In this document: positions 1-6,995 of the stretch, piece after piece | Position numbering within the stretch: the first letter of the stretch is position 1 | How the letters are laid out: each line of letters starts with the position of its first letter | DNA from: Bacteroidales bacterium | GTDB lineage: Bacteria; Bacteroidota; Bacteroidia; Bacteroidales; VadinHA17 | NCBI GenBank assembly: GCA_017882245.1 | Contig: JADGPV010000117.1 | Coordinates: 1 to 8,377 of the forward strand | Direction: 5' to 3' | DNA: 8,377 bases | The notes under the pieces: generated by a model | What the model was told of the DNA's origin: nothing | What the model saw: only the letters and a program-made list of their open reading frames with translations | The model's database searches: none | Translations under genes and position numbers: made by a program

Positions 1-2382
1 ACTGAAGACTACCGGGGCAATATCTGGGTCTCATCAATGGAAGACTGGGAGAGCCGGGGAGGTATAACAGTTTTCTCGGAGGGCGGAACTACTGTTTACA
101 ACCCGGGCAACGGGCTGCAGGCGCAGCATATCCTGAGTATGATTGAGGATAAGGAAAAGAATATCCTCATTGCCGACAGGAATGCAGGTCTCTTCATCTA
201 TAAGGGAGATCACTTTATTTCTTATCCTGCGCCTGAGTTCCTCGCGTCGAACGATGTGTCTACACTGGCCCAGGATGCAACCGGCCGCTACTGGTTCGGA
301 ACGCAAAAGGGGCTTTCACTGTATAATCCACAGCGAAAAGAAGGTGACCGCATCAAACTTACCGGCTTCCCCGCCAGTCTTGAAGGCAGCCGGATAAATA
401 TCATCAGGCCTGACAGAAATGGCAATGTCTGGATTGCTACCTCAAATGATGAGGTTTTCAGGTATGATCTTAAAGAAGACAACTACAGGTTTGATCTTTC
501 ATTGAATTCCAAACTTCAGTCGCGCAGGATATTTGCCATGGAAACGGACATGTCAGATAACCTGTGGCTGGGCACTGATGCTGCTCTCATCCGGTGGAAT
601 GACAAGAAAAAGGAAGACACGACTTACACTCATTTTAATGGTCATTCAGTCAGCAATATCACTTCGCTTTTCTATGACAGCAGGGGTTTCCTGTGGATTG
701 GCACTGAAGAGCGAAACGGACTCACAAGACATCTTCCGGGCAGCAATACATTCACATCTGTTGATTTTGGCGCTGACGTCGGGCCGACATGCATCACTGA
801 AACGCCTGACGGAACTATCTGGGTGGGAACAATTGACGGACTTTACGGTCTCAGGGCTGATACAGCCTGGAAGAGGCTCACCGAGACAGACGGTCTGCTG
901 ATGAATTCAATCAACCTGCTTCAGTCTGACAGCGAAGGGAACCTGTACATAGGAACAAACCTCGGCCTCAACAGATATGATATCGTAACAGGCAGGATCT
1001 CATCATTCACAGATAAGAACGGCTTCACTGGCATAGAAACCAGGCCAAACGCTTCCTTCAGGGATAAGAACGGCGATTTGTGGTTCGGTACCTCCAACGG
1101 AGCTATCAGACTGAATCCTTTAAAATTGCCTCCCGTCATCACGGAACCTGCCACGCATATCTGGAGAACGCAGGTTAATTATGAAACCTACCCGATGTAT
1201 GACGGTATAAAGCTTTCCTACAATCAAAAGAAAGGGATCATATTTGACTTTCTGAGCATTTGCCTTGTCAGCCCGGAATCGGTTAAGTACCAGTACATGC
1301 TTGTTGGCAATGATGAGGATTGGATAACCACTGATCAGACAAGAGCTTCGTACCAGGCGCTCAGCCCGGGGAAATATGTCTTTAAGGTCAGGGCTTCGAA
1401 CAACTACGGATACTGGAATGAAAAACCGATTGAGATCGGATTCACCATCAAACCGGCATTCTATCTGTCGCCTTATTTTATTATCCTTTGCATCTCAGCC
1501 CTTATCGGCGGTATCTATTTATATATCAGGCGGCGTGAACGTAAGCTGCTCATAGAGAAGGAAGTACTTGAAGAAAAGGTTGAGGAGAGGACTGCTGAGG
1601 TGGTGAGTAAAAGCATTGAGCTCGAAGAGAAAAACAGGGATATCACTGCGAGCATCAGGTATGCTGAGAGGATTCAGGCGGCTATGCTTCCTCCGGAAAA
1701 TTACTTCAACAACACCTTCGTTCTGTTCATGCCAAAAGATATTGTCAGCGGTGATTTTTACTGGATGTATGACAGCGGTTTGAAACAGTTCATTGCCACG
1801 GTGGATTGCACCGGGCATGGCGTACCGGGTGCATTCATGTCAATCATCGGGCACAACTCACTCAATAAGATAGTGAAGGAAAACGGGATCAAGAGACCGT
1901 CTGAGATACTTGACCGTCTGAACATTGAGGTTGTTCATGCCCTATTGCAGAGGAGTCAGAAGGCGGTTCGTGACGGAATGGATATTTCCCTTCTCTCATA
2001 CGATACTCTTGAACATTATGTTGAATATTCCGGCGCCTACCAGCCACTTTATCATGTACGCGACGGGAAAGTGACTGTTTACAGGCCTGACCGTTTCCCC
2101 ATAGGGATGATTGACGGACAGGCAAAGAAGAACTTCACCAATCACAGGGTGAATGTCATGAAAGGTGATATGCTTTATATTTTCACCGACGGTTATGCTG
2201 ACCAGTTCGGAGGAAAGGACCAGAAAAAATTCAAGAGCATTAATATCAGGCGTCTGCTCTCAGAGATTTATAAACATCCCGAAGAGGAGCAAAAGAGATT
2301 GCTTGAGAAAGCCATCCGGGACTGGATGGGTAACATCCCGCAGGTGGATGACATTCTTTTTGTCGGCACCAGGGTGCCTTAG
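1..2382 (+). CDS. Membrane sensor: two-component-regulator propeller + Y_Y_Y + SpoIIE-type PP2C phosphatase (5' end missing)
   Basis: The reading frame is open from base 1, so the start codon lies upstream; the ATG at 37 falls inside a propeller repeat and is not the true start. Counting residues from base 1 (793 in the window), propeller strands of the W-[VILF]-G-T type recur at about 9, 56 (degenerate), 98, 144, 189, 232, 274, 316 and 361, spaced 42-47 residues. A Y_Y_Y domain spans about 405-488, followed by one membrane segment (about 489-509), a basic RRRERK stretch, a charged coiled coil (about 515-562) and a SpoIIE/PP2C Ser/Thr phosphatase domain (about 574-793). The metal-binding aspartates of that family are present: SGDFYW D585, DCTGHG D602, GMD D661, FTDG D730 and VDD D783/D784. 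In this architecture the propeller is expected in the periplasm and the phosphatase in the cytoplasm, where it would dephosphorylate a partner-switching (anti-sigma antagonist-like) protein. The ligand and partner cannot be told from the sequence. The missing N-terminus probably holds a signal peptide and more repeats. Confidence 0.93.
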   Translation, partial: TEDYRGNIWVSSMEDWESRGGITVFSEGGTTVYNPGNGLQAQHILSMIEDKEKNILIADRNAGLFIYKGDHFISYPAPEFLASNDVSTLAQDATGRYWFGTQKGLSLYNPQRKEGDRIKLTGFPASLEGSRINIIRPDRNGNVWIATSNDEVFRYDLKEDNYRFDLSLNSKLQSRRIFAMETDMSDNLWLGTDAALIRWNDKKKEDTTYTHFNGHSVSNITSLFYDSRGFLWIGTEERNGLTRHLPGSNTFTSVDFGADVGPTCITETPDGTIWVGTIDGLYGLRADTAWKRLTETDGLLMNSINLLQSDSEGNLYIGTNLGLNRYDIVTGRISSFTDKNGFTGIETRPNASFRDKNGDLWFGTSNGAIRLNPLKLPPVITEPATHIWRTQVNYETYPMYDGIKLSYNQKKGIIFDFLSICLVSPESVKYQYMLVGNDEDWITTDQTRASYQALSPGKYVFKVRASNNYGYWNEKPIEIGFTIKPAFYLSPYFIILCISALIGGIYLYIRRRERKLLIEKEVLEEKVEERTAEVVSKSIELEEKNRDITASIRYAERIQAAMLPPENYFNNTFVLFMPKDIVSGDFYWMYDSGLKQFIATVDCTGHGVPGAFMSIIGHNSLNKIVKENGIKRPSEILDRLNIEVVHALLQRSQKAVRDGMDISLLSYDTLEHYVEYSGAYQPLYHVRDGKVTVYRPDRFPIGMIDGQAKKNFTNHRVNVMKGDMLYIFTDGYADQFGGKDQKKFKSINIRRLLSEIYKHPEEEQKRLLEKAIRDWMGNIPQVDDILFVGTRVP
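2365..2378. terminator. Compact stem-loop at the convergent gene ends (weak terminator candidate)
   Basis: GGCACC at 2365-2370 and GGTGCC at 2373-2378 form a perfect inverted repeat; a realistic hairpin has five pairs and a CAGG loop. It covers the last codons of the phosphatase gene. On the plus strand it is followed by TTAGCTTTAAAT, only a loose T-rich stretch. On the minus strand, reading out of the LOG gene, no T-tract follows. It is the only terminator-like element seen between the two convergent genes. It may be partly a by-product of the coding sequence. Confidence 0.3.
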
Positions 2383-2384
2383 CT

Positions 2385-2960
2385 TTAAATCCGGGCAATC
2401 ACCTTCGGATCTGCATGCCAGCCAGTATAATTGACTATTGCCGGTATCACCTCTTCTGCCGAGGTGACGATCTGCCAAATGTCCTTATGCTCAAGCCTCA
2501 TGAAATGGCCCCTGACCATGTGATCAAAGAACTCGATCAGGTGATCATAAAAACCGTTTATATTCATGATGATTACCGGTTTGTTGAACTGGCCCAGCTG
2601 TTTGAGGGTTATCACCTCCGTCAGCTCTTCGAGTGTTCCCACGCCTCCGGGAAGAGCCACCGCTGCATCAGACATCGCGAAGATCGTCTTCTTTCTTTCA
2701 GACATGTCTGATGTCACTACCATATCCTTTATCCTGTTATGACCCCATCCTTCCTTCATCATGAATTCAGGGATCACGCCGGTTATCTCACCTTTGCCGG
2801 CAAGTATCTCATCGGCAAATATTCCCATCAGCCCTATTCCGCCGCCGCCAAATACGGCATGAACATGTTCAGCCGCAAATGCCCTGCCCAGCTCTGCTGC
2901 CGCAGCAGCATAGGCAGCATCAATACGACTGCTTGAGGCAGCAAAAACGCATACTTTCAT
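2385..2960 (-). CDS. LOG-family (TIGR00730) nucleoside 5'-monophosphate phosphoribohydrolase
   Basis: This 191-residue Rossmann-fold protein belongs to the family once misnamed lysine decarboxylase. Known members hydrolyse the N-glycosidic bond of (cytokinin) nucleoside 5'-monophosphates, releasing free base and ribose 5-phosphate in the cytoplasm. Visible signatures are an N-terminal beta strand (MKVCVFAASS), the glycine-rich FGGGGIGLMG at 37-46, the SERKK stretch with Arg89, and the diagnostic PGGVGTLEE at 104-112. Arg89 and Glu112 match the catalytic Arg and Glu of the family, so the enzyme should be active. The length is normal for the short (type I) LOG class. The ATG at 2960 is preferred because MKVCVFAASS is the expected first strand. 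The gene starts 6 bases after the trxA stop, so the two are probably co-transcribed, and its TAA lies two bases from the stop of the convergent phosphatase gene. Whether the natural substrate is a cytokinin-like nucleotide or a general purine nucleotide is unknown. Confidence 0.93.
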   Translation of the reverse strand: MKVCVFAASSSRIDAAYAAAAAELGRAFAAEHVHAVFGGGGIGLMGIFADEILAGKGEITGVIPEFMMKEGWGHNRIKDMVVTSDMSERKKTIFAMSDAAVALPGGVGTLEELTEVITLKQLGQFNKPVIIMNINGFYDHLIEFFDHMVRGHFMRLEHKDIWQIVTSAEEVIPAIVNYTGWHADPKVIARI

Positions 2961-2966
2961 TATGTT

Positions 2967-3284
2967 TCAGAGAAGGGGAGTGAGTTTGGATTCAAATGCT
3001 GACAGGGCGGCTGCTCCAACCTGCTTGTCAACAACCTCTCCGCCCTTGAAGTAAAGAACAGTAGGAATACTTCTTATCATGAACCTGCGTGCAACGTCAG
3101 GTGAGCTGTCGACATCACATTTAACGACCAGAGCCTTATCCTTGTATGTCTCAGCAAGCTGTTCAATATACGGTGCGATCATTCTGCACGGGCCGCACCA
3201 TTCAGCCCAGAAATCCACAATAACAGGTTTATCTGACTTCAATACAACCTCATCAAAATTCTTGTCATTAACTTGTTGTGCCAT
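2967..3284 (-). CDS. trxA: Thioredoxin
   Basis: This 105-residue protein has the length of classical thioredoxin and no signal peptide, so it is a cytoplasmic thiol-disulfide reductase that reduces substrate disulfides and is recharged by thioredoxin reductase. The active site is WCGPC, with Cys30 and Cys33, preceded by VDFWAEW carrying the buried Asp24. The cis-proline is Pro74 in IRSIPT, and FKGGEVVDKQVGA is the typical following hairpin. All key features of a working thioredoxin are present. An additional Cys56 lies in the VKCDVD strand. The start at 3284 gives the usual N-terminus (MAQQVNDKNFDEVV). It lies 49 bases downstream of the dnaE stop in AT-rich DNA without a clear TTTG/TAnnTTTG promoter, so it may be read from dnaE or from a promoter not recognised here. 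It is followed 6 bases later by the LOG gene. Thioredoxin genes are also found next to dnaE in other Bacteroidota, as far as I recall. Confidence 0.97.
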   Translation of the reverse strand: MAQQVNDKNFDEVVLKSDKPVIVDFWAEWCGPCRMIAPYIEQLAETYKDKALVVKCDVDSSPDVARRFMIRSIPTVLYFKGGEVVDKQVGAAALSAFESKLTPLL

Positions 3285-3333
3285 AGTATTTTATCATTTA
3301 TATTTTATCGTCTGCAAATCCGCATAAAGATAT

Positions 3334-6300
3334 TTAATTTACTTTATAATCAAGCTCCGGATTATCTTCAAGCCATCCGATGAGTTCGTTTGTGATGCCG
3401 GCCTTGATGCTGCGTGAAAAGAGAGGAACGGTGATCTTGTCATCGTGATCAATCAACATAAATTTAAGTGTTTTGTTTCCCGGGTTCTCAGAAATAAGTG
3501 ACTTCAGGTTTGTTATGAATTCAGGATTGACAAGCTCTGCCTTGACCTTTATTGTTATTGAATTGATCAGGTCATCCCTGACTGCAGAGAGAAGATGTAT
3601 CTCCTTTATCCTTAGCTCAAGCTCGTCGGGATTATAAAATCTTGCCTGCACTTTCCCCTTTATAAGGAGCTGGTAGTCAGTGTTAAAGAAATTGCTGAAT
3701 GACACGTATTCCTTGTCGAACAGCAGGAAGGAGAATGAATCAGTGTAATCCTGAAGGGTAAATCCTCCGAAGGGCTTGCCGTTCTTGGTGACGCCGCTTC
3801 GTGTATCTGTCACTATGCCTGCAACGCAAACCTCACGGTTTGCAAACTCATTCAGGTTCTGGAGGTCAGCCAGGGTGGCATTGCAAAAAGTGTTCATTTC
3901 AAGCCGGTAGTCGTCAAGAGGATGTGATGAAAGATAGATACCGATCACCTGCTTCTCCCTGTTCAGTCTCTCCAGTTTCGACCAGTCGGGGCAGGGGGCG
4001 GGTTCAGGCCGCACCAGCTCAAACCCTCCGACCTCACCGAAGAGAGACTGCTGGGTACTGTTTCGTATATTCTTGACACTGTTGCCATACCGTATCAGGC
4101 TCTCAAGGAAGCTTGAACCCTTACCATCGGCAGAGAAGTACTGTGCCCTGGTCAAACCCGGAAGGCTGTCAAGCGCTCCGGAAACCACCACTGCTTCAAG
4201 CATCCTTTTGTTGACTGTGTTGAGATTCACTCTCTCTGCAAGGTCATAAATATCTTTATATGTACCGTTCTTCTCCCTTTCTTCAATGAGATGCAGCACC
4301 GCATTCTCGCCCACACCCTTTATGGCTCCGAGGCCGAACCTGATGTTACCGTTTCGGTTAACGGTAAACTGAAGGAGACTCTCATTGACATCGGGACCAA
4401 GCACTTCAATGCCCATCCGCTTTGTCTCCTCCATCATCACGGTGATCTTCTTGATATCATTGATGTTACGGGTCAGTACTGCAGCCATGAACTCGGCCGG
4501 GTAGTTCGCCTTGAGATAGCCGGTCTGGTATGCAACAAGAGCATAGCATGTTGAATGAGACTTATTGAAAGCATATTCTGCGAAAGCCTCCCAGTCTGAC
4601 CAGATCTTATTCAGAGTATTCAGGTCATACCCGTTCTTCTTACATCCTTCTACAAACTCAACCTTCAGCTTGTCCATGATGTTTTTCTTTTTCTTGCCCA
4701 TCGCCTTGCGGAGCGAATCAGCCTGCCCCTTTGTAAAACCTGCAAGCTCCTGGGAGAGGAGCATCACCTGCTCCTGGTACACGGTTATGCCATAGGTCTC
4801 CTTGAGATACTTCTCCATTGCCGGCAGCTCGTAACGTATCTTTTCTTTCCCGTGTTTGCGCCTGATATACTGAGGGATATATTCCATAGGCCCCGGCCTG
4901 AAGAGGGCGTTCATAGCTATGAGATCACCTATCTGGTTCGGTTTCAGATCGCGCAGGTAGCGTTTCATGCCGACGGATTCAAACTGGAAAACACCTGTCG
5001 TCTCTGCGTTGCTGAACAGCTCCCATGTGCGTTTGTCTTTCAGGGAAAGCTTGTCAAGGTCTATTGTTATTCCCTTTGATTTAATAATGTTTTCAACGGC
5101 ATCCTTAAGTATGGACAATGTTTTCAGTCCGAGGAAGTCCATCTTCAGCAGTCCTACTGACTCAACATAGTTGCCCTCATACTGTGTCACATACAGATCT
5201 GTGTCTTTGGCGGTACAGATGGGGACATATTCACAGAGGTTGTCTTTGCTGATGATTATTCCGCAGGCGTGTACGCCCGTCTGCCGTACGCTTCCTTCAA
5301 GCACCTCAGCATACTTGAGTGTCTGGGCTACGAGGGGCTCTTTTGATTCTTTCTCTTTTAGCAGTTCAGGTACCTCCTCGTATGCTGCAGTCAGGGTTAT
5401 GCCCGGACGTTCCGGGACGAGCCTGGTCAGTCTTATGGCTTCGGGCAGAGGCAGTTTCTGCACCCTGGCGACATCCCTGATGGCCATCTTTGCAGCCATG
5501 GTGCCGAAGGTAATGATATGTGCAACCCTGTCATGTCCGTATTTCTCAACAACATATTTGAGGACTTTCTCCCGGCCGTCCTCATCGAAGTCAATGTCGA
5601 TGTCAGGCATAGAGATACGGTCAGGGTTAAGGAACCTCTCAAAAAGGAGGTTATACTTAATAGGGTCAATGTCTGTGATCTTCAGTGAGTACGCAACCGC
5701 GCTGCCGGCAGCCGATCCTCTTCCCGGGCCTACCCATACGCCCATCTCCCGTGCTGCCCTGAGGAAATCCTGCACAATCAGGAAGTATCCCGGGAACCCC
5801 ATATTCTTAATGACTGAGAGCTCAAAATCGAGGCGCGTCTTCAGCTCCGGAGTGATCTTGCTCCATCGCTCTGCTGCTCCTTTCATCGTAAGGTGCCGCA
5901 GATACTCATCCTTGTCAGTAAATTCAGCAGGGATGGCGAAGTCTGGCATGATAGGTTCGCTGTTCAGCGAATAATATTCAACCTTGTCAGCAATCTCCTT
6001 TGTGTTCATCACAGCCTCAGGTATATCTGCGAATACTGACAGCATTTCTTCTTCGGTCTTGAGATACTCCTGCTTGGTGTATCTCAGTCGTTTCGGGTCA
6101 TCGATATCTTTTGCAGTATTGATGCAAATCAGCCTGTCATGGGCCTCGGCCTCATCTGCCATAATGAAGTGGACGTCATTGGTGGCGATGATCCTGACAT
6201 TATTTTTTGCTGCCAGTTCGCGGTAAGCGGCGACTACCCGCTGCTGCTGGGGAAAAACCGTAGTGTCAGCTGTCGGGTCAGAGGTCTCATGGCGCTGTAT

Positions 6301-6819
6301 CTCAAGATAATAATCTTCACCGAAGATCTCTTTATAAGACAGCAGGGCTTCTTCTGCACCTTTGATATTACCGGAGAGGACCTCCTGTGCAGTCTCCCCG
6401 GCAAGGCAGGCTGATGAAACTATCAGTCCCTCGTGATAGATGCGCAAAAGAGCCTTGTCAATGCGCGGCCTGTAATAGAATCCCTTTATCCATGCATGGG
6501 AAACAAGCTTGACCAGATTTTTATAACCTGTCAGGTTCTTGGCCAGAAGGATAAGGTGGTCCCCTGAACGGTCCTCAACCGAGGTTTTATCTTCGAGCGT
6601 TGTGCGGGCGACATAGATCTCGCAACCGATTATAGGTTTTATGGAGGCTGCGGTAGCCGCATCATGGAACTCTTTTACCCCGAACATGTTGCCGTGGTCA
6701 GTGATGGCAAGAGCTTCCATTCCGAGTTCCTTCGCTCTTTTTACAAGAGCCTTCACTCCTGATGCACCGTCAAGAATAGAATATTGTGTATGTACGTGTA
6801 AATGAGCAAATGAGGACAT
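3334..6819 (-). CDS. dnaE: DNA polymerase III subunit alpha (replicative polymerase)
   Basis: This 1161-residue protein is the catalytic subunit of the replicative polymerase holoenzyme and is nearly the length of the E. coli protein (1160). The N-terminal PHP domain (about 1-270) starts HLHVHTQYS and keeps a full set of candidate metal ligands: H8, H10, D17, D41/H42, E67, H88, C138, H177, D215 and H217. The polymerase core carries GPGRGSAAGS at 364-373, the catalytic PDIDIDF at 405-411 (D406, D408) and the third catalytic Asp561 in KMDFLGLKTL. A clamp-binding motif of the Qxx(L)F type, QQSLF, lies at 923-927. An OB-fold (VCVAGIVTDTR onward, about 990-1070) and a C-terminal domain of the tau-binding type follow. 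It is a DnaE1-type alpha, not PolC: there is no inserted exonuclease domain. The ATG at 6819 is chosen because MSSFAHLHVHT fits the PHP start; no Shine-Dalgarno sequence precedes it. It is divergent from rpsP and heads the trxA-LOG cluster. Confidence 0.98.
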   Translation of the reverse strand: MSSFAHLHVHTQYSILDGASGVKALVKRAKELGMEALAITDHGNMFGVKEFHDAATAASIKPIIGCEIYVARTTLEDKTSVEDRSGDHLILLAKNLTGYKNLVKLVSHAWIKGFYYRPRIDKALLRIYHEGLIVSSACLAGETAQEVLSGNIKGAEEALLSYKEIFGEDYYLEIQRHETSDPTADTTVFPQQQRVVAAYRELAAKNNVRIIATNDVHFIMADEAEAHDRLICINTAKDIDDPKRLRYTKQEYLKTEEEMLSVFADIPEAVMNTKEIADKVEYYSLNSEPIMPDFAIPAEFTDKDEYLRHLTMKGAAERWSKITPELKTRLDFELSVIKNMGFPGYFLIVQDFLRAAREMGVWVGPGRGSAAGSAVAYSLKITDIDPIKYNLLFERFLNPDRISMPDIDIDFDEDGREKVLKYVVEKYGHDRVAHIITFGTMAAKMAIRDVARVQKLPLPEAIRLTRLVPERPGITLTAAYEEVPELLKEKESKEPLVAQTLKYAEVLEGSVRQTGVHACGIIISKDNLCEYVPICTAKDTDLYVTQYEGNYVESVGLLKMDFLGLKTLSILKDAVENIIKSKGITIDLDKLSLKDKRTWELFSNAETTGVFQFESVGMKRYLRDLKPNQIGDLIAMNALFRPGPMEYIPQYIRRKHGKEKIRYELPAMEKYLKETYGITVYQEQVMLLSQELAGFTKGQADSLRKAMGKKKKNIMDKLKVEFVEGCKKNGYDLNTLNKIWSDWEAFAEYAFNKSHSTCYALVAYQTGYLKANYPAEFMAAVLTRNINDIKKITVMMEETKRMGIEVLGPDVNESLLQFTVNRNGNIRFGLGAIKGVGENAVLHLIEEREKNGTYKDIYDLAERVNLNTVNKRMLEAVVVSGALDSLPGLTRAQYFSADGKGSSFLESLIRYGNSVKNIRNSTQQSLFGEVGGFELVRPEPAPCPDWSKLERLNREKQVIGIYLSSHPLDDYRLEMNTFCNATLADLQNLNEFANREVCVAGIVTDTRSGVTKNGKPFGGFTLQDYTDSFSFLLFDKEYVSFSNFFNTDYQLLIKGKVQARFYNPDELELRIKEIHLLSAVRDDLINSITIKVKAELVNPEFITNLKSLISENPGNKTLKFMLIDHDDKITVPLFSRSIKAGITNELIGWLEDNPELDYKVN

Positions 6820-6854
6820 GTTTACGGGAAATAAGCCTGCGTTGGCGCTGAAAA

Positions 6855-6862
6855 CAAAAATA
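6855..6862 (-). promoter_or_regulatory. Possible -7 element for dnaE (Bacteroidota type)
   Basis: On the minus strand this reads TATTTTTG, matching the TAnnTTTG -7 consensus of the Bacteroidota housekeeping sigma factor. It sits 36 bases upstream of the dnaE start, giving a short leader. No TTTG is found at the expected distance upstream (around 6882-6886), so only half of the promoter is supported, and the AT-rich context makes a chance match easy. Confidence 0.35.
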
Positions 6863-6917
6863 CGGAAAAGGTACTTTCCCCGTCATTTTTTTTATTAACA
6901 TGAACGTTCTGATAATT

Positions 6918-6948
6918 TTTGTTACATCGATTTATTGTGATATATTTG
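6918..6948 (+). promoter_or_regulatory. Promoter of rpsP-rimM, Bacteroidota consensus
   Basis: The -33 element TTTG (6918-6921) and the -7 element TATATTTG (6941-6948) match the TTTG / TAnnTTTG consensus of the Bacteroidota primary sigma factor exactly, with 19 bases between them, the canonical spacing. Transcription should begin near 6953-6957, giving a leader of about 40 bases before the rpsP start at 6996. The strong match agrees with the high expression expected of a ribosomal protein gene. Confidence 0.75.
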
Positions 6949-6950
6949 CA

Positions 6951-6971
6951 CCCTCATTGAAAAAATGAAGG
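6951..6971 (+). other. Imperfect hairpin at the expected rpsP transcript 5' end
   Basis: CCCTCATT (6951-6958) can pair with AATGAAGG (6964-6971) around a GAAAA loop: seven of eight positions pair, with one C-A mismatch. It lies just at or after the predicted transcription start, so depending on the exact start it could form a 5'-terminal stem-loop that stabilises the message or is bound by a regulator. This is inference; the stem is short. Confidence 0.3.
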
Positions 6972-6995
6972 TTTAATTTAAACAGTAAATTTTAA

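Noticed and set aside
37..39. ATG as the start of the propeller-phosphatase
   Set aside because: The frame is open to base 1, and the residues before it (DYRGNIWVSS) are part of a propeller repeat, so the true start is upstream.
3285..3333. Separate promoter for trxA in the dnaE-trxA gap
   Set aside because: The gap is AT-rich, and a TTTG is present on the minus strand, but no TAnnTTTG follows at 19-21 bases, so a promoter is not supported.
5171..5974. 267-codon plus-strand open frame inside dnaE
   Set aside because: Antisense shadow of the polymerase core; Ser-rich with no recognisable domain, and the dnaE frame is conserved throughout.
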